A DNA stretch of 13,899 nucleotides from a bacterium (GCA_018814245.1 JAHIZN010000167.1:1-13899); one strand, 5' to 3'; counted from the first letter of the stretch, positions 1-6,647 are shown. Notes: a model not told the origin generated them from the sequence alone. Made by a program: numbers and translations.

Positions 1-53
1 AGATCCTTTGGAAGTCTCATTTCCACCCTTTCTAATTCAGCTACTTGTCTCAT
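1..53 (-). CDS. 5' end of an unrecognised gene, running off the left edge
   Basis: An ATG at 53-51 on the minus strand is preceded by AGGTGG with a 5-nt gap, a good ribosome binding site. The 17 visible codons read MRQVAELERVEMRLPKD. The stretch VEMRLPKD resembles the N-terminal strand of ribbon-helix-helix DNA-binding proteins, many of which are antitoxins. That would suit the degraded toxin gene just upstream, but 17 residues cannot establish a family. The rest of the gene is outside the window. Confidence 0.4.
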   Translation of the reverse strand, partial: MRQVAELERVEMRLPKD

Positions 54-80
54 AGCAACCACCTTTTTACAATATTTTTT

Positions 81-244
81 AACAGGATAGACAGGATAAT
101 TTAATACTCAGGAATTTCAAAATTGGATTTCAGGCTTCAGCATGGATTTTATGCTTTAGCTCTTCATAAATAAAATCCTAAAGAATTAACCCCAAGAAAT
201 CTTCCCTATCTAACTTATCCTGTTAATCCTGTTATCCTGTCTAA
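81..244. repeat. inverted arrays of a TATCCTGTC/AATCCTGTT unit
   Basis: AACAGGATAGACAGGATAA at 81-99 faces an array at 215-244 that reads TTATCCTGT, TAATCCTGT, TATCCTGTC. The two arms share an inverted 12-mer, TTATCCTGTCTA, and are built from units of about 9 bp. About 115 bp of AT-rich DNA with no coding potential lies between them. The build is the same as the hairpins at 2974-3084 and 6764-6836. It fills the gap between the left-edge gene and the PIN remnant. Confidence 0.6.
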
Positions 245-265
245 CTCTTTCTCTAACAGCACAAC

Positions 266-608
266 TCAGATTTCTTTGTTGACTTTCCGTCCAAGATAGG
301 TCATAATCGAATCAGGTCCTACAATTTCTATCCCATTCTGTTCAAATAGCTGCCAATCTTTGATATCGTAAGTGTATATTTTTCGTATACCTGAGGACAG
401 TGCCGCTTCTGCATGCGGGCATCATGTATATGCCTGGCAGTAAGTTTATGCTGTGCTGCCAAGTTAAGTGCATACAAAATTGTCTCTATTCCTTCTTCGA
501 TTATCTGGATTGCTGAAGGTGGCTCAACTAAAAGCCGAACAGCCTCTGCTGCCTCCATAGAAGTATGAGGAGGTTCTGCCTTTTCCCATGTTAATGCTCC
601 ATAAACTT
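266..608 (-). pseudogene. PIN-domain (VapC-like) protein, truncated and frameshifted
   Basis: Read leftwards from 608, one frame gives VYGALTWEKAE, EAVRLLVEPPSAIQII and LTARHIHDARM. Near 411 the homology moves to another frame, giving AEAALSSGIRKIYTYDIKDW, then EIVGPDSIMTYLGRKVNKEI and a TGA at 268-266. The HDAR motif followed by A-x-G-[IV]-xx-I-x-T-xD is the usual C-terminal half of PIN-domain toxin nucleases, whose conserved aspartates bind metal. Loss of a single G (ATGGCA to ATGCA) would explain the shift. The N-terminal half, with the first catalytic aspartate of the usual DTN motif, is missing: the homology stops where the ISL3-derived element begins at 609. I read it as a dead toxin gene cut by an IS and then frameshifted. 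The PIN assignment is firm for the C-terminal part, and the original partner is unknown. Confidence 0.7.
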
Positions 609-977
609 GGTTCTTTAACGAATCATGTGAGTAAGTCGAATTTAAGTTTACCTACGACGAGATAAATCATTATCTTTAAATTCTTAATAGTTCTATATCC
701 TCTTGCTTTAGCTTTTGCTGCCTGTACCAAACTATTGGCTCTATAACATTTTGAGTGGGTAAAGTAGAAACATGAGAGATAGCACAATTTTCATTTTGAG
801 GCAAAAAAAAGGCGAAAAAGATGCAAAAAACTTCAAAGGGTGTAATAACTTAAGAAAAAAGGTGCAAATGGTAGAAATTTCCTCATTTCTCTATAATTCT
901 TTGCGAATACTCTTCATGCTTCTATAGTAATCTTTTACATTTAAATTTGACTTACTCACATGATTCGTTAAGGAACC
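609..977 (-). mobile_element. internally deleted ISL3-family element with both terminal repeats
   Basis: Two 37-bp inverted termini, 609-645 and 941-977, match at 35 of 37 positions. Both begin GGTTCYTTAACGAATCATG when read inward. The interior of about 295 bp is far shorter than a full ISL3 element (about 1.2-1.5 kb) and holds only the transposase C-terminus (623-760). The rest is AT-rich and includes a stray copy of a repeat tip (833-854, CAAAGGGTGTAAT-like). The 8 bp on each side (ATAAACTT and AATTCTCT) do not match, so no target duplication survives. This element occupies the whole gap between the PIN remnant and pstB2. Confidence 0.75.
623..760 (-). pseudogene. C-terminal fragment of an ISL3-family transposase
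   Basis: The minus-strand frame ending at TGA 625-623 encodes THSKCYRANSLVQAAKAKA, then RGYRTIKNLKIMIYLVVGKL and KFDLLT. The pattern N-S-L-[IV]-QAAK-x-KARGYR-T, then a hydrophobic MIYL-xx-GKL and a stop inside the terminal repeat, is typical of the end of ISL3 (IS204/IS1001/IS1165) transposases. The catalytic DDE residues and the N-terminal zinc-finger/HTH region are absent. It is non-functional and is useful mainly for naming the surrounding element. Confidence 0.7.
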
Positions 978-1041
978 AATTCTCTAATGCCATTATCTTT
1001 TTCATTTCTTTAGATTCGCAATTCGAGATTCAAGATTCTCA

Positions 1042-1797
1042 TCATCCAAATCTTCCTGTAATATAGTCCTCTGTCCGCTTATCCTGCGGGTTGGTAAATA
1101 TTTTAGATGTTTCGTTAGCCTCAACAAGCTCACCCAACAGCATATACCCTGAATAATCTGAAACCCTGGCTGCCTGCTGCATATTATGAGTTACAATGAC
1201 AATAGTGTAATCCTTTTTCAGCTCAACCAATAATTCTTCAATCCGCAGGGTAGTAATAGGGTCAAGTGCAGAACATGGTTCGTCCAGCAGGATGATCTCT
1301 GAGCCAAGAGCAAGTACTCTGGCAATACAAAGCCGTTGCTGATACTCTAAAGAAAGGCTTAATGCAGATTTTTTTAATTTTTCCCTTAATTCATCCCAGA
1401 GCCATGTTGCCTTCAGGCTTTGTTCAACTATTTCGTCTAATTCTGCTTTTTTTTTGGTGCCATGCACCCTCGGACCATAGGCAATATTATCATAAACCGA
1501 TAATGGGAAGCAATTTGGGCGTTGGAAGACCATGCCTGCCTTTTTCCGCAGTTCAAGAATATCGGTTTTTGGATGGTAAACATCCTTTTGATCAATCAAT
1601 ATCTTTCCCTCTACCCTGGTGTCATCAATCAACTCATTTATCCGATTGATGGTTCGCAGCATGGTTGATTTACCGCACCCGGACGGACCTATCAGGGCGG
1701 TAATGGTTCTGTCTCCAATACGCATGTTTATGTTTCTTAATGCATGGAAATTACCATAATAAAACGAAAGATTAACCAATTCTATCTTGTATTCCAT
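1042..1797 (-). CDS. pstB: phosphate ABC transporter ATP-binding protein PstB, second copy with degenerate signature motif
   Basis: This is a 251-residue nucleotide-binding subunit of the Pst phosphate importer. It is full length and ends in the family hallmark TEDYITGRFG. Walker A GPSGCGKST, Q-loop VFQRPNCFP, Walker B IILLDEP, D-loop SALDP and H-loop VTHNMQQAAR are all intact. The ABC signature is not: where PstB has LSGGQQQR this protein reads LSLEYQQR, so the two signature glycines are gone. The ATG at 1797 follows AAGGA with a 5-nt gap. The same frame stays open upstream to 2244, but that extension crosses two MITEs and antisense pstB1, so it is rejected. It lies downstream of pstB1 (2168-2923), same strand and identical length, separated by 370 bp of inserted elements. 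I infer that it pairs with PstB1 as one half of an asymmetric ATPase. Alternatively it may be a decaying paralogue, though every other motif is preserved. Confidence 0.93.
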   Translation of the reverse strand: MEYKIELVNLSFYYGNFHALRNINMRIGDRTITALIGPSGCGKSTMLRTINRINELIDDTRVEGKILIDQKDVYHPKTDILELRKKAGMVFQRPNCFPLSVYDNIAYGPRVHGTKKKAELDEIVEQSLKATWLWDELREKLKKSALSLSLEYQQRLCIARVLALGSEIILLDEPCSALDPITTLRIEELLVELKKDYTIVIVTHNMQQAARVSDYSGYMLLGELVEANETSKIFTNPQDKRTEDYITGRFG

Positions 1798-1827
1798 ATT
1801 ATCCTTTTTTTGAATCTCGAATCTCGA

Positions 1828-1946
1828 TAGGCTGTTACGGAACGGATAATCATCGACAACATCGTACCATATGTAGTACCTACTGATGAGATTAGCACAA
1901 CATGTTGTATGCTCCTCGTGCCGAATTCCTATTCCGTAACAGCCTG
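1828..1946. mobile_element. MITE-like element, 119 bp, CAGGCTGTTACGG termini (copy 1)
   Basis: The inverted ends TAGGCTGTTACGG (1828-1840) and CCGTAACAGCCTG (1934-1946) differ only at the first base. TCGA stands on both sides (1824-1827 and 1947-1950), which fits a 4-bp target duplication. The interior has no ORF and no similarity to the interior of copy 2. It sits between pstB1 and pstB2. Confidence 0.75.
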
Positions 1947-1996
1947 TCGAATCTCGAATTGCGAATCTGAAGAAATGAAACAGATTCGCGATTCGA

Positions 1997-2127
1997 CAGG
2001 CTGTTACGGAATGGGTTAAAGTGTTATCCCAAACTAATGTGGGGAATCTCAACTCATTGATTCCTAACAGGCTAAGATTTCTCGGATTCCCTCGAAATGA
2101 CAAAAAGGCGCATTCCGTAACAGCCTG
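1997..2127. mobile_element. MITE-like element, 131 bp, CAGGCTGTTACGG termini (copy 2)
   Basis: The ends GACAGGCTGTTACGGAAT (1995-2012) and ATTCCGTAACAGCCTGTC (2112-2129) are a perfect 18-bp inverted repeat. The flanks are TCGA on the left and TCCA on the right. The interior includes GATTTCTCGGATTCCCTCG, whose reverse complement resembles a dispersed repeat found in many bacteria. The two copies are separated and flanked by ATTCG-rich 7-bp-period DNA (1947-1996, 2131-2164) that reappears at 1011-1037 below pstB2. Together they account for the 370-bp gap between the pstB genes. Confidence 0.78.
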
Positions 2128-2167
2128 TCCAGATTCGCGATTCAAAATTCGCAATTCGAGATTCTCA

Positions 2168-2923
2168 TCATCCAAACCTTCCCGTAATATAATCCTCAGT
2201 CCTTTTATCACTCGGCACAGTAAATATTTGTTCGGTTGAGCCATATTCTATCAAATCACCCATTAAGAAAAAGGCAACATTATCCCCAACCCTTGCTGCT
2301 TGCTTGGTATTATTTGTTACCAGAACAATGGTATATTGTTTTTTTAATTCATACAATGCCTCCTCTATCTTTGAGGTAGACAGAGGGTCAAGCCCTGAGC
2401 ATGGTTCATCAAGCAGGATAACCTCTGGCTCTAAGGCTAAGGTTCTGGCAATGCAAAGCCTCTGTTGTTGTCCGCCGGAAAGCTTGGTACCAGAGGTATG
2501 TAGCCTATCCTTGACCTCATCCCATAAAAAGGCAGCCTTCAGGGTTTTTTCCGTCAATTCCTCAAGCCTGAGCTTGTTCGTAACACCATTTAGCCTGGGT
2601 CCATAAACTATATTTTCAAAGATACTCCTTGGCAGGGGCACAGGCAGTGCAAAGACCATACCTACCTTTCGCCTGAGCCAAGGGAGAGAAAGGTCTTTCT
2701 TGTAAATATCCAGTCCATCTAATAATACCTCACCGGTTATTCTGGCTGTGGGGATAAGATCATTCAGCCTGTTTAGTGTACGCAGAAATGATGTCTTGCC
2801 TGAGTTTGCCGGCCCAATAATCGATAGTATTTCATTTGCCTTGATATTGAGATTGATAGATCTCAGGACAGCAAGTGTATCAAAGTAAAGGTTAAGGTTT
2901 TTAACAACAATCTTATCTTCCAA
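2168..2923 (-). CDS. pstB: phosphate ABC transporter ATP-binding protein PstB, first copy with altered Q-loop and H-loop
   Basis: This is a PstB-family ATPase subunit ending in TEDYITGRFG. Walker A is GPANSGKTS (valid GxxxxGKT), the signature LSGGQQQRLCIAR is perfect, and Walker B VILLDEP keeps the catalytic glutamate. Two key positions are changed. The Q-loop reads VFALPVPLP where the family has VFQKPNPFP (Gln to Ala), and the H-loop reads VTNNTKQAAR where the family has VTHNMQQAAR (His to Asn). I chose the TTG at 2923: it follows GAGG by 6 nt, and the product is 251 residues and aligns end to end with PstB2 (MEDKIVVKNL against MEYKIELVNL). The in-frame GTG at 2935 lacks a ribosome binding site. 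The altered residues normally position the attacking water and the gamma-phosphate, so a homodimer should hydrolyse ATP poorly. They are complementary to the defect in PstB2. Confidence 0.93.
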   Translation of the reverse strand: MEDKIVVKNLNLYFDTLAVLRSINLNIKANEILSIIGPANSGKTSFLRTLNRLNDLIPTARITGEVLLDGLDIYKKDLSLPWLRRKVGMVFALPVPLPRSIFENIVYGPRLNGVTNKLRLEELTEKTLKAAFLWDEVKDRLHTSGTKLSGGQQQRLCIARTLALEPEVILLDEPCSGLDPLSTSKIEEALYELKKQYTIVLVTNNTKQAARVGDNVAFFLMGDLIEYGSTEQIFTVPSDKRTEDYITGRFG

Positions 2924-2973
2924 TGTTAACCTCACAATATTTAATCCACAGAGGACACAGATATAAGATTTGT

Positions 2974-3084
2974 CCGCAGATTACGCAGATTACGCAGATT
3001 AAAAAAACAAATTGCTTGTATTTTAAGCTCTCTGTTTCATCTTGTTTGATATTCTCTAATCTGCGTAATCTGCGTAATCTGCGG
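2974..3084. repeat. perfect 28-bp inverted repeat made of ACGCAGATT units
   Basis: The left arm, 2974-3001, begins CCGCAGATTACGCAGATTA and contains three tandem GCAGATTAC-type 9-bp units. The right arm, 3057-3084, is its exact reverse complement. The spacer is 55 bp and AT-rich. It fills most of the pstA-pstB1 gap and could fold into a strong hairpin in the pst mRNA. No T-run follows in the direction of transcription, so it is not a classical terminator. Confidence 0.8.
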
Positions 3085-3102
3085 ATTATTTCCTCTACAA
3101 TC

Positions 3103-3936
3103 TTACGAATATTTAGCTATCAGCCGATGCATCAGCCAATAGGCAAACATGTTAATTAACAAGATGGTAATAATGAGAACAGCTGCCGTGCCATAGGCAT
3201 TCTCCATAGAAATACCCTCACGCGCTAAGATGTAAAAATGTACAGACATGGTTCTGCAGGAATCAAACAATGATGTTGGCAGATGCAATACCGAACCAGC
3301 GGTAAAAATAACTACAGCCGTTTCTTCAATACTTCTGGCTATACCAAGGATTATTCCAGTGGCAATGCCCGGTAAGGCACTGGGAAGCACAACCTTAACA
3401 ATAGTTTGCCATTTTGTTCCACCGAGGGACAGGCTTACCTCACGATAATAATCAGGCACAGCCTTAATCGCCTCCTCAGATGTCCGAATAATTGTAGGTA
3501 AAAGCATAAATGCCGTGGTCAATCCCCCGGAAAGGATTGACCAGCCAAAGCCAAGATAAACAACAAAAAGCACAAAGCCAAATAAGCCAAAGATAATGGA
3601 AGGTATCCCAGACAAACACTCTGTGAAGAATCTAATTATCGATATTAACCTGCCTTTCCTTGTATACTCTGTGAGATAGATGGCTGCTCCTACTCCAAGA
3701 GGGGTGGCGATGAGGATAGCTATTAACGATAGAACAATAGTCCCAACAATGCAGGGGAATATTCCCCCTGCCCTGCCAAGATCCTTGGGTGAGCTGAGAA
3801 GAAATTCCATGTCAATAACTGCCAGTCCATTCTTGAGAATATAGAAGATAATGAAAAAAAGAATGAAAACCGTAATAGCTGTGCCGACAAATAGTATCTT
3901 TTTTACTAATTTCTCCAAGAGGATTGGTTTAAGCAT
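3103..3936 (-). CDS. pstA: phosphate ABC transporter permease PstA
   Basis: This 277-residue inner-membrane permease pairs with PstC to form the phosphate channel. Six hydrophobic segments are visible: about 14-34 (FVGTAITVFILFFIIFYIL), 58-85, 103-130, 133-155, 195-220 and 252-272. The cytoplasmic EAA-type loop, YYREVSLSLGGTKWQTIVKV followed by LPSALPGIATGI, is the docking site for the ATPase. The usual GRAxGETA is modified to ARSIEETA. The ATG at 3936 overlaps the pstC TAA by one base (TAATG), indicating translational coupling, and GGAG lies 5 nt upstream. The length is typical. Transcription continues into the two pstB genes across a 28-bp inverted repeat. Confidence 0.94.
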   Translation of the reverse strand: MLKPILLEKLVKKILFVGTAITVFILFFIIFYILKNGLAVIDMEFLLSSPKDLGRAGGIFPCIVGTIVLSLIAILIATPLGVGAAIYLTEYTRKGRLISIIRFFTECLSGIPSIIFGLFGFVLFVVYLGFGWSILSGGLTTAFMLLPTIIRTSEEAIKAVPDYYREVSLSLGGTKWQTIVKVVLPSALPGIATGIILGIARSIEETAVVIFTAGSVLHLPTSLFDSCRTMSVHFYILAREGISMENAYGTAAVLIITILLINMFAYWLMHRLIAKYS

Positions 3937-4787
3937 TATTTCTCCACCCCTCTTCTGGAAAGCACATTGGCGATAATATTCAGGATCATGATGGTAATAA
4001 ATAGAACAATACCTGTGGCAAATAATGCCTGACGATGATCACCTACGGCATAATTCATCTCTAAGGCAATATTTGCTGTAAGTGTCCGTGCAGGATCAAA
4101 GAGTGAGTTCGGAATTATTACAGAGTTACCAGAAATCATGATAACAGCCATTGTTTCCCCTACAGCTCTGCCAATACCAAGAATAATTCCTGATAAGATG
4201 CCGGATTTAGCAGCAGGAAGTATAGCCATCCTTATTGTTTGCCAACGGGTCGCACCAAGAGATAGTGATCCCTCACGGTAAGAATATGGTACGGCTTGAA
4301 GAGAATCAATGGCAATACTGGTAATCGTTGGCAGGATCATTATCCCTAAGATAATGGATGCTGATAAAATAGAAGGTCCTGCACCACCAAGATGATTGCG
4401 AATCATGGGAAACAGGATAACCATGCCCATGAACCCATAAACCACAGACGGTATACCAGCTAATAATTCAATTATTGGCTTAATAGTGCCTCTAACCTTA
4501 GGGGTTGAGAATTCACTAAGATAGATGGCACAGGAAAGGCTTAATGGAAGACTGACCAAAATGGCACCAGCCGTTATCCATGCCGTTCCGACAATCATGG
4601 GAAATATTCCAAATTGCCCCTGTTGTGGTGACCAATGAGTGCCACAGACAAATTCATTTATGCCTACCCTTAAGATAATGGGCAGTCCTTCCTGAAAGAT
4701 AAACAAGGCGATAAGTAAATGAATAACAATGGTTGAAAGAGCAGTAATTAATAATCCAAACTGGATCAGGTTTTCTCTAGATTTCAT
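3936..4787 (-). CDS. pstC: phosphate ABC transporter permease PstC
   Basis: This 283-residue permease is the partner of PstA. The N-terminal membrane helix (about 10-32) is followed by a periplasmic stretch with FVCGTHWSPQQGQFGIFPMI, a characteristic PstC segment (W-P-xxx-FG-I-xPM). The conserved cytoplasmic loop reads YREGSLSLGATRWQTIRMAI followed by LPAAKSGILSGIILGIGRAV and GETMAV, so the GRAxGET motif is complete here, unlike in PstA. AGGAG lies 9 nt before the ATG. The end overlaps pstA by one base. Upstream, in the place where pstS would be expected, lies a toxin-antitoxin cassette 53 bp away. PstC may therefore depend on read-through from the pstS promoter or on the cassette's own promoter. 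Confidence 0.94.
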   Translation of the reverse strand: MKSRENLIQFGLLITALSTIVIHLLIALFIFQEGLPIILRVGINEFVCGTHWSPQQGQFGIFPMIVGTAWITAGAILVSLPLSLSCAIYLSEFSTPKVRGTIKPIIELLAGIPSVVYGFMGMVILFPMIRNHLGGAGPSILSASIILGIMILPTITSIAIDSLQAVPYSYREGSLSLGATRWQTIRMAILPAAKSGILSGIILGIGRAVGETMAVIMISGNSVIIPNSLFDPARTLTANIALEMNYAVGDHRQALFATGIVLFITIMILNIIANVLSRRGVEK

Positions 4788-4840
4788 CCGTAAATGCTCC
4801 TGGTTGTTGGCGGCATAGGTAATCTCTTCAACTCTGTCCC

Positions 4841-5140
4841 CTATCTCTTGCCTACTCTATCTTTCCAGTAGTCAGGTTTTCTGTTCAACTGCATAACGGC
4901 AACGATAGAAATTTCATCTTCAAGAACCTGATAAATAATCCCATAAGGGAAGCGATTCGTTAAGCACCTTCTACTGTTTAGAGATAATCGTGACCAAGCT
5001 TCAGGAAACCAAAGGATGCGTTGAATGGTTGAATACACTTCTTCTGCAAATTCCAGACCTAATCCTTGATGGCAATCTTCATAGTAGTTTATAGAATCAT
5101 TCAATTCTGTTCTTGCGGAAGGATGAAAGCTATATTTCAT
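4841..5140 (-). CDS. ParE/RelE-family toxin of a type II toxin-antitoxin pair
   Basis: This 99-residue basic protein has the ParE/RelE fold pattern: an N-terminal strand and helix (YSFHPSARTELNDSINYYED), a second helix (GLGLEFAEEVYSTIQRI), then FPYGIIYQVLEDEISIVAVM and a C-terminal HxRK-like stretch, LNRKPDYWKDR. ParE-type members poison DNA gyrase and RelE-type members cleave mRNA on the ribosome. The sequence does not tell me which applies, though the family usually linked to this antitoxin type is annotated RelE/ParE. Its ATG overlaps the antitoxin stop (ATGA, 4-bp overlap), the normal arrangement for balanced expression. The cassette is inserted between pstS and pstC, collinear with the operon. 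All core elements look intact, in contrast to the broken PIN gene at the left edge. Confidence 0.88.
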   Translation of the reverse strand: MKYSFHPSARTELNDSINYYEDCHQGLGLEFAEEVYSTIQRILWFPEAWSRLSLNSRRCLTNRFPYGIIYQVLEDEISIVAVMQLNRKPDYWKDRVGKR

Positions 5141-5370
5141 TTTCCAAATTGCCTGCGTATATCCTCAAAAACTTGCTCGCCGGGAATCGTGCTTACTTTT
5201 CCTGAACGAACTTCCTTAATTCGCTTTTCTGCTTCCTCTGCCCACAGCCTGTCAACCTCTCTTTGGGTTGGAACATTGAGGCTCTCCAGCAACTTATCAA
5301 CAAGTGCTGTTCGCATATCCGATGGAAGTGACATTGTTTCATTAACTAATCTTTCATTTAGTGTCTCCAT
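5137..5370 (-). CDS. antitoxin, addiction-module component (TIGR02574-like)
   Basis: This 77-residue acidic, helical protein is METLNERLVNETMSLPSDMR followed by TALVDKLLESL and AEEAEKRIKEVRSGKVSTIP, ending in GEQVFEDIRRQFGK. The pattern L-[PS]-xx-R-xx-L-xxx-L-L-ESL, then W-xxE-xxxR-[IV]-xE-xxSGKV-xxIP-GEQVF, is typical of small antitoxins of the TIGR02574 putative addiction module family. These are encoded directly upstream of a RelE/ParE toxin. It should bind and neutralise the toxin at 4841-5140 and usually also represses the pair. AAGGAAGGCG precedes the ATG. An imperfect GGGTGG/CCACCC inverted repeat at 5389-5420 is a candidate operator. It shows no sign of decay. Confidence 0.87.
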   Translation of the reverse strand: METLNERLVNETMSLPSDMRTALVDKLLESLNVPTQREVDRLWAEEAEKRIKEVRSGKVSTIPGEQVFEDIRRQFGK

Positions 5371-5491
5371 GTTTCGCCTTCCTTTTTTTGGGTGGAATTA
5401 TTATGAATTCTGCCCACCCTGAACCGTTGCCCTATTTCATGTAATTGATCAATAACCTGTGGATATTGCAAGCTACGAAGATTGCCATGAT

Positions 5492-5519
5492 GTAGAGACG
5501 CAAAATTTTGCATCTCTAC
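5492..5519. repeat. 28-bp near-perfect palindrome, GTAGAGACGCAAAATT type
   Basis: GTAGAGACGCAAAA pairs with TTTTGCATCTCTAC with a single mismatch. GTAGAGA...TCTCTAC palindromes of this type are scattered REP-like repeats in several bacterial groups, and a related one lies at 13863-13889. It sits upstream of the antitoxin gene in the pstS to toxin-antitoxin gap. Confidence 0.7.
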
Positions 5520-5560
5520 TTTAACAATTGCGAGCGGAAAAGAGGTAGCACCTCTGGCAG

Positions 5561-5750
5561 GGAAAGAACCACAAAGGGTGTAAATATCCGTAGTGTCTCC
5601 CTTTTGTCCATTATCTCCTTATCTCTCTATTTCTCTATCCCCTTATCCCCTAAGAATTGCGAACAATAACGATAATAAAGTAACCGCCACAAATGAGAAG
5701 AGCCAGATAATGGTTTATCTCTTAGAATTTACACCATTTGTGGCTCTTCC
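5561..5750. mobile_element. MITE-like element, CACAAAGGGTGTAA family, copy A (190 bp)
   Basis: The left tip GGAAAGAACCACAAAGGGTG (5561-5580) is inverted against the right tip ending TTGTGGCTCTTCC (5738-5750). The interior has a pyrimidine-rich block (GTGTCTCCCTTTTGTCCATT, TATCTCCTTATCTCTCTAT), then AAGAATTGCGA and AATGAGAAGAG, all shared with copy B in the same order. It has no ORF. With the palindrome at 5492-5519 it explains the 456-bp gap between the antitoxin gene and pstS. Confidence 0.78.
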
Positions 5751-5826
5751 TTTGTATCTGACTCCTGTATTCTTGCTGTCTGAGTAGTTTAATCTCATGG
5801 AATTGCCACAGGATATTGAGCAATTA

Positions 5827-6615
5827 CTATTTCACTGCCAGCAAGCCATTATCTGCTATTATCTTTTGTCCTTGTGGAGAAAGGATGAAGTCTATAAATT
5901 CACTTGTCATTCCTTTTGGCTCTCCCTTGGTCAGCAAGAATATTGGCCTGATGATATTGTATTTGCCATCATGGATATTTTTGATGGAAGGGTCTGCCCC
6001 ATCTATCCCTATGGCTTTCACCTCAGGCGACAGCACACCATGGGTGATGTACCCAATCGCAGACGGATCACTTTGGACCATGAGCTTTACTGCTCCTGTA
6101 GAATTCTGGATAAGGGCATTGGGGCTGATAGGGGCACCCTTTAGTACAAGATCCTTAAAAGAATCGCGGGTTCCTGAACCTTCCTCACGAGAAACAACTG
6201 TAATGGATTTTTTCTCTCCACCAAGCTGACCCCAATTATTCGCCTTGTCGCTAAATATGTCCTGAATTTGTTGAGATGACAAGTTGTCTATCTTGTTATC
6301 AGGATGGACAATAACAACAATAGCATCCTTAGCCACTACAATGTTCTTTAATCCTTCAGCCTCTTTTGGCAGTGTAATCATATCCGCCATACCAATCTGA
6401 GCCACACCAGATTGAGCAGCTTGAACCCCCACAGCTGAACCGCCACCCTGAACATTGACACGCACCCCCGGATGATTAACCATAAACTCTTCAGCTAATT
6501 TTTCTGCAAAGGGCTGAAATGAAGTTGATCCAGCAACATTTATAATCTCCATGCTGCCCTTAGCACAACCAATAATCATTGCAGCAACTAACATGCTGCC
6601 TATTAATTTGAACAT
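5827..6615 (-). CDS. pstS: periplasmic phosphate-binding lipoprotein PstS
   Basis: This 262-residue substrate-binding protein of the Pst importer delivers phosphate to PstC-PstA. A short hydrophobic leader, MFKLIGSMLVAAMIIGC, ends in a lipobox (IIGC, Cys17), so the mature protein should be lipid-anchored. Ligand-binding signatures of the PstS2-type PBP fold follow: INVAGSTSFQP (near residue 25), GGGSAVGVQA, VSREEGSGTRDSF (near 142) and TGAVKLMV. The length matches the short PstS type rather than the 340-residue enteric form. GGAGG lies 6 nt before the ATG, and a near-consensus promoter lies 33 nt farther up. It leads the pst operon, but a MITE and a toxin-antitoxin cassette (about 1 kb) now separate it from pstC. 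Confidence 0.93.
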   Translation of the reverse strand: MFKLIGSMLVAAMIIGCAKGSMEIINVAGSTSFQPFAEKLAEEFMVNHPGVRVNVQGGGSAVGVQAAQSGVAQIGMADMITLPKEAEGLKNIVVAKDAIVVIVHPDNKIDNLSSQQIQDIFSDKANNWGQLGGEKKSITVVSREEGSGTRDSFKDLVLKGAPISPNALIQNSTGAVKLMVQSDPSAIGYITHGVLSPEVKAIGIDGADPSIKNIHDGKYNIIRPIFLLTKGEPKGMTSEFIDFILSPQGQKIIADNGLLAVK

Positions 6616-6647
6616 AACCTACCTCCATTTATTTTAATTTGTTATTT

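Noticed and set aside
1042..2244. A 400-codon open frame that would add about 150 residues to the N-terminus of PstB2
   Set aside because: The extension runs through two MITEs and antisense pstB1, has no homology to PstB, and the internal ATG at 1797 has a good ribosome binding site and gives a normal-length PstB.
2974..3084. Iterated ACGCAGATT units as a CRISPR-like array
   Set aside because: The units are 9 bp, directly adjacent, and arranged as one inverted pair with no unique spacers.
5389..5420. GGGTGG...CCACCC inverted repeat next to an A/T run, as a terminator
   Set aside because: On the transcribed minus strand the run after the stem is A, not T, and on the plus strand the T-run comes before the stem. 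It is better treated as a possible operator for the toxin-antitoxin pair.
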